This document shows, piece after piece, positions 1 to 6,066 of a stretch of DNA of 6,995 nt; position 1 is the first letter of the stretch; each line of letters begins with the position of its first letter. The stretch comes from Thermoleophilia bacterium (GTDB lineage Bacteria; Actinomycetota; Thermoleophilia; RBG-16-64-13). A program made the position numbers and the translations under genes. The notes below the pieces were generated by a model. That model was not told the origin of the DNA and did no database searches. It saw nothing but the letters and a program-made list of their open reading frames with translations. The stretch lies in contig JAFGIH010000055.1 of assembly GCA_016929985.1 (NCBI GenBank), forward strand, positions 1 to 6,995, in the 5' to 3' direction.

Positions 1-1
1 C

Positions 2-400
2 AGCTGGGTCGATGTCGTGGCGGGGACAAACCTCCTCGTGACGCAGACCCGCAGCAATGACGGTCTACCGTATCTCATGCCGCTCAACGGCCAGGTATAC
101 CTGTACTCCGAATATGATTGCACGGATATCAAGACCTACACGGTGGACGAATACCTCGATGGCACCATCTCGATCTCTGGGGCTCCCACTGGCCGGTACA
201 TCCTGGGGATCAAGTACGACCTGTCGGGCAGCTTGTCCAAGTATGTACCCGTCGGAACGCCGACGGTCACCTACACCTTCGACGTCAACGGCGGCACCAG
301 CGCGTCCATAACGATCGAGCCTCAAGCTGGGCTTCTCGCCACATCGCTGACAACCAACACCTTCACGACGGACAAGGTGAAGGGCGCCAAGAAGAAGTAG
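2..400 (+). CDS. C-terminal end of a probable secreted/surface protein (5' truncated)
   Basis: The frame is open to the left window edge with no stop, so this is the last 132 residues of a longer protein. A GTG at 17 is in frame, but the sequence before it (SWVDVV) reads as normal protein, so the real start probably lies outside the window. The visible part is rich in Thr, Ser, Gly, Tyr and Val in alternating beta-strand patterns (GQVYLYSEYD, GRYILGIKYDLSG, TVTYTFDVNGG). This resembles a Cna-B-like or other Ig-like beta-sandwich of an extracellular protein, but no family can be named. It has no C-terminal membrane helix or LPXTG motif and ends in a basic KGAKKK tail. Translation stops at two consecutive in-frame TAG codons (398-403). 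A double-hairpin element ending in a terminator follows 18 nt after the first stop; the other surface-protein gene in the window has the same arrangement. Threonine codons are mixed (ACC, ACG, ACA). Confidence 0.75.
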   Translation, partial: SWVDVVAGTNLLVTQTRSNDGLPYLMPLNGQVYLYSEYDCTDIKTYTVDEYLDGTISISGAPTGRYILGIKYDLSGSLSKYVPVGTPTVTYTFDVNGGTSASITIEPQAGLLATSLTTNTFTTDKVKGAKKK

Positions 401-417
401 TAGCGAACAGGAGTGTA

Positions 418-478
418 CTCGGGCAGCAAGCCCGAGAGGAGAAATGGCAAGGGGCGGGCCGAAAGGCCCGCCCCGTTT
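418..478 (+). repeat. Double-hairpin 3' element, copy 1
   Basis: First stem CTCGGGC (418-424) / GCCCGAG (430-436) with loop AGCAA. Then a 14-nt linker AGGAGAAATGGCAA (437-450). Then a second perfect 10-bp stem 451-460 / 465-474 closed by a GAAA (GNRA) tetraloop and followed by GTTTG. The same architecture occurs at 3223-3286 after the other secreted-protein gene, with 13 of 14 linker bases identical and compensatory pair changes in both stems. The pairing is seen directly in the sequence. That it is a structured RNA or mobile terminator family is inferred from the covariation. It matches no riboswitch class I recognise. Confidence 0.7.
451..478 (+). terminator. Intrinsic-type terminator after the partial surface-protein gene
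   Basis: Perfect 10-bp G+C stem (GGGGCGGGCC / GGCCCGCCCC) with a GAAA tetraloop, followed by only three T residues (476-478). It lies about 50 nt after the stop codon. The short T tract is typical of high-GC genomes, where stem strength dominates, so termination is likely but not certain. Confidence 0.7.
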
Positions 479-629
479 GCGTTGTGAGTCTTCGAACGCG
501 GTTATCTATCGTAATGGCAGAGGACTTTGTACCTTCTGGGTTGGAGGAATTTGTCTCTGCACGTCGACGACTTTCTATCCAAAGGCCCATTGTGAGCGGC
601 CGTCGTCCCCCATAAGCTCAATAAGTACC

Positions 630-653
630 TATTCGGGAAGGTATTCGGGAAGG
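630..653 (+). repeat. Perfect tandem 12-bp direct repeat at the PilZ ribosome binding site
   Basis: TATTCGGGAAGG occurs twice back to back (630-641 and 642-653). The second copy provides the GGGAAGGA Shine-Dalgarno-like region of the gene starting at 660, so each unit carries a possible ribosome-binding purine stretch. This may be a recent slippage duplication. An effect on translation is speculative. Confidence 0.8.
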
Positions 654-659
654 AAGTCT

Positions 660-965
660 ATGGGGGGGCCACAACCAGAACGCCGCTCGGCCATGAGACA
701 CCGCGTCCTGCTGTCGGTGGAGACCGACAGGGGGACCGGGGTGACCAGGGATTTCTCACTCTCAGGTCTGTACCTCATGACCAAGAGCCGCCTATGCCCC
801 GGTGAGAAGGTGTGCCTGCGCGTGGCCCTGCCCGACCCTGATCGAGCCGACGTCCATTGGTTCGCCTGCTCAGGGAGTGTGGTCCGGGTCCAAGACGAGG
901 GCGACGCCGTCGGCCTGGGTATCGCTATTCATGAAGAAGGTCTGCTGCCGCTGCACGCGGCGTAG
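660..965 (+). CDS. Single-domain PilZ protein, putative c-di-GMP effector
   Basis: A 101-residue protein that is essentially one PilZ domain. PilZ proteins bind cyclic di-GMP and change the activity of a partner, commonly in motility, secretion or surface-polysaccharide output. Both halves of the ligand signature are visible: an N-terminal RxxxR (R9-S-A-M-R13) and D31-F-S-L-S-G36 (DxSxxG), followed by beta-barrel-like strands (SGLYLMT, KVCLRVALP, FACSGSVVRV, VGLGIAI). It has no membrane segment or second domain, so it probably acts in the cytoplasm. The ATG at 660 is chosen because AGGA at 651-654 lies 5 nt upstream and the product then matches domain length. The upstream ATG at 444 lies inside the terminator element. 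A run of seven G (662-668) follows the start codon. The secreted-protein gene starts 83 nt downstream with no terminator between them, so co-transcription is possible. The partner is unknown. Confidence 0.85.
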   Translation: MGGPQPERRSAMRHRVLLSVETDRGTGVTRDFSLSGLYLMTKSRLCPGEKVCLRVALPDPDRADVHWFACSGSVVRVQDEGDAVGLGIAIHEEGLLPLHAA

Positions 966-1048
966 ACGTGGAGGGGCTGCTTATGAAGGGACTATCACGG
1001 AGACGGGGCGTTGGAACGACTCAAACGTACGGATGGAGGACGTGTCAT

Positions 1049-3202
1049 ATGAAGAAGAAACTGATAGCGATACTGGTACTGGCGATCATAGGGGTCATGG
1101 GCCTCTCCGGTTCCGCCTTGGCCCTGGACCCGCCGACGGTCTACGGCATCGACCGCAGCACCGGCGACGTGTATGAGGCCGAGGTGGAGACCGGCACGGC
1201 CGAGCTCCTGTTCAACGCCACCGGCACCCTGCAATCGGTGGTCTCACCCAACGGCCTGGCCTGGAACCCGCTCAACGGCTACCTGTACTTCACCGACTAC
1301 CCGTTGGCCGGCGTGGGCAACACCGCCTTCTACTACTGGGACGGCTCCAGCGTGCAGCCGGTGACCGACGCCCTCGGTGACCCCGTCCTGCTCACCGGCG
1401 ACGTGGCCTGCGCCACCTTCGACTCGGCCGGCAACTACTACTACATCGACGGTGGCGGCACCTCCGCCGACGGCAACTACCGCACCGACGACCTGTACAT
1501 GGTCACCTTCGACGCAGGCTTCAACTTCGTTTCCGAGACCAAGGTGGCTGATCTCACCGGCAACGCCCGGGGCTGGAAGTTCGACGGCGACATCGCCTAC
1601 AAGGGTGGCTACATCTACGGCTACGGCAGCTACGGCTGGTACACCTTCGAGTTCTTCAAGGTCGAGGTGGGCACCTGGGCCTTCCAGACCATCAAGGACT
1701 TCGGGTCCTGGTACCGCGGAGCCCTGCAGCTCTCCTTCGGGCAGGACGGCACTCTCTACTGCCACGCCTCCCAGGATGCCGCCGGCACCTTCTATGCCAT
1801 TGACCTCGCCACCGGCACCCTCTCGGCACCTCTGGCTTCTTCTGCCACCGCCGCCGACGGCCACGTCCTTCTCTACACCGACCTCTCCGCCGCCACCGGC
1901 GCCGAGGGGTTGGCCATGGTCGCCGGCACCAAGTGGAACGATGTCATCCCCAACGGCTACTGGGACCCCGAGGACCTGGAGCTTCCCGGCTGGACCATCA
2001 ACCTCTACAAGTGGAACGTAGCCCTGGACAAGTATGACGACATTCCCTATGACACCGCCACCACCGACGGCTCCGGCGGCTTCAGCTTCCAGATCACCGA
2101 GAACGGCCTGTACAGGGTGGAAGAGGTCCTGGAGTCCGGCTGGACCCAGACCGGTCCCACCTCCCCCAACTACTACGAGTTCGAAGCGGTGGGCAACGTA
2201 ATCACCCCGGTTACCCCCGCTGCCTTCGACTACATGAACATGGAGTTCTGGAACCACCAGTCGACCGCGGACATCTCAGGCCACAAGTACGTCAAGGAGT
2301 GCGAGTGCTCCTGCTGCTGTCCTCCCGAGTGCTACCTGGAGGGACTGGAAGGCTGGACGATAACGCTGGCTAGGGACAATGACGAAGACGGCGACTTTGA
2401 GGAGGAAGTAGGCTCCACAGAGACCGACGCTGATGGCGCCTACAGCTTCTCCGGCCTCACGCCCGGCGTGTACCAGGTTTCGGAGACCATGCGGTCCGGT
2501 TGGGCGCAGCGCTATCCGAAGGACGATTTCGGTCAGGATTACTACATCGTCACGGTCGCCGATGACGGCAGTATCACGGTGGTGCCAAACGTACCGGCGG
2601 ACGAGCTTGACTTCATCAACTACAAGAAGTCCCAGAACACCACGGGCTACACCCCCGGCTTCTGGAGCAACAAGAACGGGCGCGCCGTCCTGACGGCGAA
2701 TCCCGGCTGGATGGGATATCTGGGTAGCTACAACCTCGTTGACGGCTGGGGCAACCCGTTCGATCCCGCCAGCTACAATCAGTTCCGCACCTGGCTGCTA
2801 AGGGCCAATGGTACCAACATGTCATACATGATGTCGGTCCAGATGGCCGCCACGTTGCTCAACATCAAGTACATGGGAACCGACTATGATGGTCTGGGTG
2901 TGATCGGTTGGGATGGCAACTGGATCTCCATCGCAGACCTCATCGTCGAAGCGGACGCGTTCCTGGGGACTGCCGGCAACAACTACACTCCTAGGGGTCA
3001 TCCGAATCGGGCACAGGCCGAGTTCTACAAGAACGTCTTCGACAGCCTCAACAACAACAGTGCCGATCTCATGACCGAATCGGAAGCCGCCTCCACCGCG
3101 TCAACGAAGAGCACAACGGTGACGACTGATGTCTTCACAGGCTATGGGTACAACCCCTATGGCTTCTACAATTTCAACTGGTGGAGTGCTTGGTACCGGT
3201 AG
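1049..3202 (+). CDS. Secreted multidomain surface protein: propeller-like region, two SdrD-B-like domains, TPGFW C-terminal domain
   Basis: A 717-residue exported protein. Residues 1-25 form a classic signal peptide (MKKK, hydrophobic core, ALA cleavage site). Residues about 27-290 have repeated aromatic beta-strand and NG/DG turn motifs like an NHL or WD-type beta-propeller (VYGIDRSTGDVY, GLAWNPLNGYLYFTDY, FGQDGTLYCH, FYAIDLATGTL). Residues about 295-400 and 411-526 are two SdrD-B/Cna-B-like stalk domains (LPGWTINLY...GLYRVEEVLESGWTQTGP; LEGWTITL...GVYQVSETMRSGWAQ). The second carries a Cys cluster (C418-C428) and an acidic DNDEDGD loop. Residues about 533-680 are a 'GYTPGFWSNKNG' domain seen, from memory, in other SdrD-B-like proteins. 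A Ser/Thr-rich linker and aromatic tail end the protein, with no LPXTG or C-terminal membrane helix. GGAGG (1035-1039) lies 9 nt before the ATG. An alternative in-frame ATG at 983 also has a good GGAGGGG site, but would put 22 extra residues before the signal peptide. Binding partner and function are unknown. Confidence 0.85.
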   Translation: MKKKLIAILVLAIIGVMGLSGSALALDPPTVYGIDRSTGDVYEAEVETGTAELLFNATGTLQSVVSPNGLAWNPLNGYLYFTDYPLAGVGNTAFYYWDGSSVQPVTDALGDPVLLTGDVACATFDSAGNYYYIDGGGTSADGNYRTDDLYMVTFDAGFNFVSETKVADLTGNARGWKFDGDIAYKGGYIYGYGSYGWYTFEFFKVEVGTWAFQTIKDFGSWYRGALQLSFGQDGTLYCHASQDAAGTFYAIDLATGTLSAPLASSATAADGHVLLYTDLSAATGAEGLAMVAGTKWNDVIPNGYWDPEDLELPGWTINLYKWNVALDKYDDIPYDTATTDGSGGFSFQITENGLYRVEEVLESGWTQTGPTSPNYYEFEAVGNVITPVTPAAFDYMNMEFWNHQSTADISGHKYVKECECSCCCPPECYLEGLEGWTITLARDNDEDGDFEEEVGSTETDADGAYSFSGLTPGVYQVSETMRSGWAQRYPKDDFGQDYYIVTVADDGSITVVPNVPADELDFINYKKSQNTTGYTPGFWSNKNGRAVLTANPGWMGYLGSYNLVDGWGNPFDPASYNQFRTWLLRANGTNMSYMMSVQMAATLLNIKYMGTDYDGLGVIGWDGNWISIADLIVEADAFLGTAGNNYTPRGHPNRAQAEFYKNVFDSLNNNSADLMTESEAASTASTKSTTVTTDVFTGYGYNPYGFYNFNWWSAWYR

Positions 3203-3222
3203 GTCAGACAATCGACCGGCAG

Positions 3223-3286
3223 CTCGAGTCACCGAGCTCGAGGGGAGAAATGGCAACGGGGCGAGCCGAGAGGCTCGCCCCGTTTG
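3223..3286 (+). repeat. Double-hairpin 3' element, copy 2
   Basis: First stem CTCGAG (3223-3228) / CTCGAG (3237-3242); an alternative register pairs AGCTCG (3221-3226) with CGAGCT (3233-3238). Then linker GGGAGAAATGGCAA (3243-3256). Then a perfect 11-bp stem 3257-3267 / 3272-3282 with a GAGA (GNRA) tetraloop, followed by TTTG. It begins 20 nt after the stop codon, against 17 nt for copy 1. Compared with copy 1, one pair in each stem changes from G-C to A-T with both partners altered, so pairing is kept. Confidence 0.7.
3257..3285 (+). terminator. Intrinsic-type terminator after the multidomain surface-protein gene
   Basis: Perfect 11-bp stem (CGGGGCGAGCC / GGCTCGCCCCG), GAGA tetraloop and three T residues (3283-3285), located about 55 nt after the stop codon. 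It is the same structure as the hairpin at 451-474. It probably separates the surface-protein gene from the FrhB-type gene downstream. Confidence 0.7.
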
Positions 3287-3397
3287 TGCCGGGGCTCACC
3301 GTCACCATCTACGGCTCCAACCTCTCGACCATGTGCACCAACACCGCGCCAGAAGCGGAGTGGACGGGTTGGTTCCAGGACTATCCCCCATTTTCAC

Positions 3398-3418
3398 CAA
3401 CCACCACAAGGGTGGTTG
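3398..3418. other. 8-bp stem-loop in the intergenic region
   Basis: CAACCACC (3398-3405) and GGTGGTTG (3411-3418) are perfect reverse complements around loop ACAAG. No T tract follows on either strand, so it does not look like an intrinsic terminator. It could be an operator or leader structure for the gene at 3553. No function is established. Confidence 0.45.
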
Positions 3419-3447
3419 CGGTTGCTGGTGAGGTCGCACGGAGTGAA

Positions 3448-3477
3448 TTGGAGTGGTTCGTCCGTAATTGCTATGGT
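3448..3477 (+). promoter_or_regulatory. Weak sigma70-like promoter candidate
   Basis: TTGGAG (3448-3453) and TATGGT (3472-3477) are separated by 18 nt. They match the -35 consensus at 3 of 6 positions and the -10 at 4 of 6. The site lies after the terminator and 75 nt before the GTG start at 3553, where a promoter would be expected. The match is weak and could be chance. Confidence 0.25.
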
Positions 3478-3552
3478 GGTCGTACTGCTCATGCGGGTCG
3501 GTGCGCATCCGGATCGCTGGTCTGCAAGACAGCGCGAGGCGGGGAGAGTGAC

Positions 3553-4857
3553 GTGCCCGAAGGTTCTTTCGTGACTGTTAGAGATGTGGTGGCGGCACAT
3601 CTCTGCACGCAGTGCGGTACGTGTGTCGCGGCCTGCCCCTCACAGGCCGTCTCGATGGCGGAAAGCCCCGGCGGGATGCTGCTTCCGTCCGTGCAGTCCG
3701 AATGGTGCGACGAGTGCGGCACCTGCGTGAGCGTGTGTCCGGGGCTGGGCATGGATCTTACGGCGCTCCCGGAGGGCATCGACCCGTTCCGGGGGCCCGT
3801 CCTAAGGGCGTACCTCGGGCATGCCACGGACGAGACAACGCGCGCGGGAGGCCAGAGCGGAGGTGTTGGTACTGCTCTAGCCCTCCATCTGTTGTCGAGC
3901 GGGCTGGTGGATGCGGTTCTGTTGACCGCCATGCCCGAAGACGGATCGCTGAAGCCCCATGCCGTACTAGCCCGTTCGCCAGATGAGGCAATGGCCGCGT
4001 CGGGCTCCAAGTACAGTCAGGCCGGGGGCAACGCGCTGTTGCGCGCGCTGGTGACGACGGGCTCCCATGCGGTCGACGAGAAGGTCGCCACCTTCTCTCT
4101 TCCTTGCCAGACCGAGGGTATCGAGAAGATGAGCCGTGGAGGGCTTCCAGGCAGGGCAGCGGTCTCTTATCGTATCGGCCTGTTCTGTGACCGTTCACTC
4201 CTTCGTACCTGCACAGATCAGATGCTGCGCGACGCCGATCTCGCTCGAGGCGAGGTGGCTTCGGTACGCTATCGCTCGAAGACGCGCTCGGGCTGGCCCG
4301 GTGAGGTCCAGGTGATCACCAAATCCGGCGAACAGAGGCTCTTCCCTGCATCCCTGCGTCTGGGGCTCAAGGAGATGTTCACCGTCCCTCGTTGCAGACT
4401 CTGTTTCGACAAGACCAACGTGTTTGCCGACATCGCGCTGGGAGACCCGTGGGGTATCTCCAACGACCCGGCAGGCAGTTCGGTGATTATCGCGCGCACG
4501 CCTGAGGGCGACGCGCTGCTCAGGGAGGCCGCCGCGCAGGGCGCGCTCGTGCTGACCGAGATCTCCCCGCAGCTCGTTTTCGAACACCAGGGGCTCATCG
4601 AACGGCGCCGGGCACTCGTGGGCTACTCAGATCTCTGGGCCGACATGGGACGCACTTGCCCAGGCTACGAGGGACTCGAGCTCAAAGCCGTGCTGCCCAT
4701 CGAGGGGGGGAAGCGGCGGGCATACCGGAGGAACCTGGCTATCAACTGCCGGTTGGCCGAGGCTACGTCCCTCGACGGGGTGGCTCGATCTGTGCGGAGG
4801 CACCGGTTGATGGGGACGTTGCGGAGCAAGGCATCCCGAGTGCTGCGGTCGCGCTAG
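3553..4857 (+). CDS. FrhB/FdhB-family iron-sulfur flavoprotein (coenzyme F420 hydrogenase/dehydrogenase beta-subunit family)
   Basis: A 434-residue protein. Two ferredoxin-like [4Fe-4S] motifs open it: C18xxC21xxC24xxxC28P and C52xxC55xxC58xxxC62P. An FrhB/FdhB N-terminal-type segment follows (RAGGQSGGVGTALALHLLSSGLVDAVLL), then the conserved FSLPCQTEGIEKM stretch, then the C-terminal domain with RCRLCFDKTNVFADIALGDPWG. Members of this family move electrons between F420 or another carrier and a partner through flavin and Fe-S clusters. This stand-alone form is common in surface-polysaccharide loci, where its substrate is mostly unknown. GTG 3553 is chosen for the GGGGAG (3541-3546) 6 nt upstream. 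GTG 3571, giving a product that begins TVRDVVAAHLCTQCG, is a close alternative with AAGG 7 nt away and matches the usual short N-terminus. The frame stays open up to 3181, but that part crosses the terminator and is not conserved-looking. No hydrogenase or dehydrogenase partner is in the window, so a literal F420-hydrogenase role is unlikely. Confidence 0.88.
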   Translation: MPEGSFVTVRDVVAAHLCTQCGTCVAACPSQAVSMAESPGGMLLPSVQSEWCDECGTCVSVCPGLGMDLTALPEGIDPFRGPVLRAYLGHATDETTRAGGQSGGVGTALALHLLSSGLVDAVLLTAMPEDGSLKPHAVLARSPDEAMAASGSKYSQAGGNALLRALVTTGSHAVDEKVATFSLPCQTEGIEKMSRGGLPGRAAVSYRIGLFCDRSLLRTCTDQMLRDADLARGEVASVRYRSKTRSGWPGEVQVITKSGEQRLFPASLRLGLKEMFTVPRCRLCFDKTNVFADIALGDPWGISNDPAGSSVIIARTPEGDALLREAAAQGALVLTEISPQLVFEHQGLIERRRALVGYSDLWADMGRTCPGYEGLELKAVLPIEGGKRRAYRRNLAINCRLAEATSLDGVARSVRRHRLMGTLRSKASRVLRSR

Positions 4858-4866
4858 CCCGGACGG

Positions 4867-6066
4867 CTACCCACTCGCATGGCTGGCGCTCCGAACGCTC
4901 CGAAGCAGGCGCTTCGCGGAGCGTACCGCCAGCCGGCTCGGCCGGAGCACGTAGTAGAGGGGGTAGAGCTGCCGGGGCAGGCGGAATGTCGCCAGGTCCA
5001 CCTCATCCGCCTCCAGCGCCACTCTGACGGCATAACGGGCGCGGGCACGGTGGGTGTCGAGGCTCTGGACGAAGGCCGATATGGCGCCGGGTGCCCCCGG
5101 TTCCCGCGGCCGCATGGCCCCCCAGGCGCTCTGCGCTTGCTTGGCCAGCTCGCCTGCCCCGCCATCAGCGGAGAGCTCGGTGAGGATCTGGTCATCCCAC
5201 CGCACTTCCAGCATCTGCAAGAGCCGGGCTGCGATATACACTCGCCTGCCGATTCCCAGAGACCAGGCCCGCTCCATCTGCGCGTGCCAATCTGTCGCGG
5301 GATGCTGCGTCACCATCTCGCCGAGGGTTCGCAGATGCTCCAGCTGGTTCCATCCGTCGTTAGCGGCATGGACCGCCAAGTACAGGAACTGGTCCGAAGG
5401 GGTCAGGGAACGGACGACTCGGCCGAGCAGAGGTACCGGCTCCGCCCGGGAGAACACGTCGTCGGTATGCATCCGCACCCCGGCATTGGCCCTGGCCAGC
5501 CGCCAATGGACCTCCAGTGTGATGTTCGACAGCGCATGGTGCAGGACGCTGTGCTGTCTTGCCCGCAGCGAATGCCGCCCTGTCTCGTCTCCTGGGAGCC
5601 CGGGTTCGTAACCAAGTATCCGGAGGCTCGCCAACGCCGTTCTGAGATGCTCCTCCCGAATGAGGATGTCCAGGTCGACGAAGCTGCGCAGCGCGGGGTC
5701 GCCATAGACCTGAGCCGCCAGGACCGGGCCCTTCAGAGCGACCACCGGCATGCCATCGGCTTCCAACCGGTCGATGACGCGCAACAGGGCGGCGCTGTAG
5801 CGCAAGGACCGGATGACGTTCGTCCTGGCAGCCTCCGCGAACCGGGTTGCCACCGGCTCTGGAAGGAAGGGCCGCTCCTGATGCGACTGATTCACGAGGG
5901 GCAAGAGCCCGTGCCAGAGCGCGAGCTCAAAGAAGCGATCCCAATCGGTCACGCGGGCAGCTGCGCAGGCAAGGGTCGCCGGGCCTGCCGCGCATGCCCT
6001 CGGCCGCGCGCACAGAATCACCAAGGCAAGCTCCGTGTCAGGATGCCATGTCGTGGGCTTCGTCAT
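4867..6066 (-). CDS. Nucleotidyltransferase-fold family protein (PF14907-like, NTP_transf_5)
   Basis: A 399-residue protein. The N-terminal helical part has the family-like pattern W42...ELALWHGLLPLV (H52). The catalytic-type core is ALKGPVLAAQVYGDPALRSFVDLDILI, with K112-G113, R127 and the acidic pair D131-x-D133. LEVHWRL (E185, H187, W188) follows. These match the uncharacterised nucleotidyltransferase family PF14907, whose members lie in polysaccharide and peptide-modification loci and whose substrate is generally unknown. No membrane segment is seen. The C-terminus is rich in Arg and Ser. The start is the ATG at 6064-6066. The frame is open for 41 more codons upstream, but that extension is Cys/Arg-rich and does not look like family sequence. 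The Shine-Dalgarno is weak (GGCGAG about 10 nt upstream). The gene runs tail-to-tail with the FrhB-type gene (9 nt between stop codons) and diverges from the gene at 6269. A long open frame on the opposite strand (4879-6153) is a shadow. Confidence 0.85.
   Translation of the reverse strand: MTKPTTWHPDTELALVILCARPRACAAGPATLACAAARVTDWDRFFELALWHGLLPLVNQSHQERPFLPEPVATRFAEAARTNVIRSLRYSAALLRVIDRLEADGMPVVALKGPVLAAQVYGDPALRSFVDLDILIREEHLRTALASLRILGYEPGLPGDETGRHSLRARQHSVLHHALSNITLEVHWRLARANAGVRMHTDDVFSRAEPVPLLGRVVRSLTPSDQFLYLAVHAANDGWNQLEHLRTLGEMVTQHPATDWHAQMERAWSLGIGRRVYIAARLLQMLEVRWDDQILTELSADGGAGELAKQAQSAWGAMRPREPGAPGAISAFVQSLDTHRARARYAVRVALEADEVDLATFRLPRQLYPLYYVLRPSRLAVRSAKRLLRSVRSASHASG

Larger units (their letters stand above)
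3287..3552. other. Intergenic stretch before the FrhB-type gene
   Basis: With the terminator element, the gap between genes spans 3203-3552. It is open in the frame of the downstream gene, but the translation of 3287-3552 shows no recognisable domain and the downstream domain starts cleanly after 3553. It contains an 8-bp stem-loop (3398-3418), a weak sigma70-like promoter candidate (3448-3477), and a short segment (3292-3333) whose translation, GLTVTIYGSNLSTM, resembles a TIG/IPT-type beta-strand. No RNA gene was recognised. Confidence 0.5.

Noticed and set aside
437..460. GGAGAAATGG in the double-hairpin linker as a translation start for a small protein
   Set aside because: The ATG lies only 2 nt after GGAG, the reading frames after it differ between the two copies because of a 1-nt length difference, and neither product is similar to the other.
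401..480. c-di-GMP (GEMM) riboswitch upstream of the PilZ gene
   Set aside because: None of the conserved GEMM core sequence is visible. The structure is two simple hairpins with a purine-rich linker.
444..659. Upstream in-frame ATG (444) as the start of the PilZ gene
   Set aside because: It would translate the terminator hairpin and a Cys-rich stretch with no family likeness. ATG 660 has a good Shine-Dalgarno and gives a normal PilZ length.
1244..2257. 337-residue open frame antisense to the surface-protein gene
   Set aside because: Its Gly/Val/Ala-rich composition is the usual mirror image of a C-ending-codon gene on the other strand. No start signal or domain was seen.
3181..3552. Start of the FrhB-type gene at 3181
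   Set aside because: It overlaps the end of the preceding gene, crosses a strong terminator element and adds 124 residues with no recognisable domain. Family members begin just before the first Cys motif.
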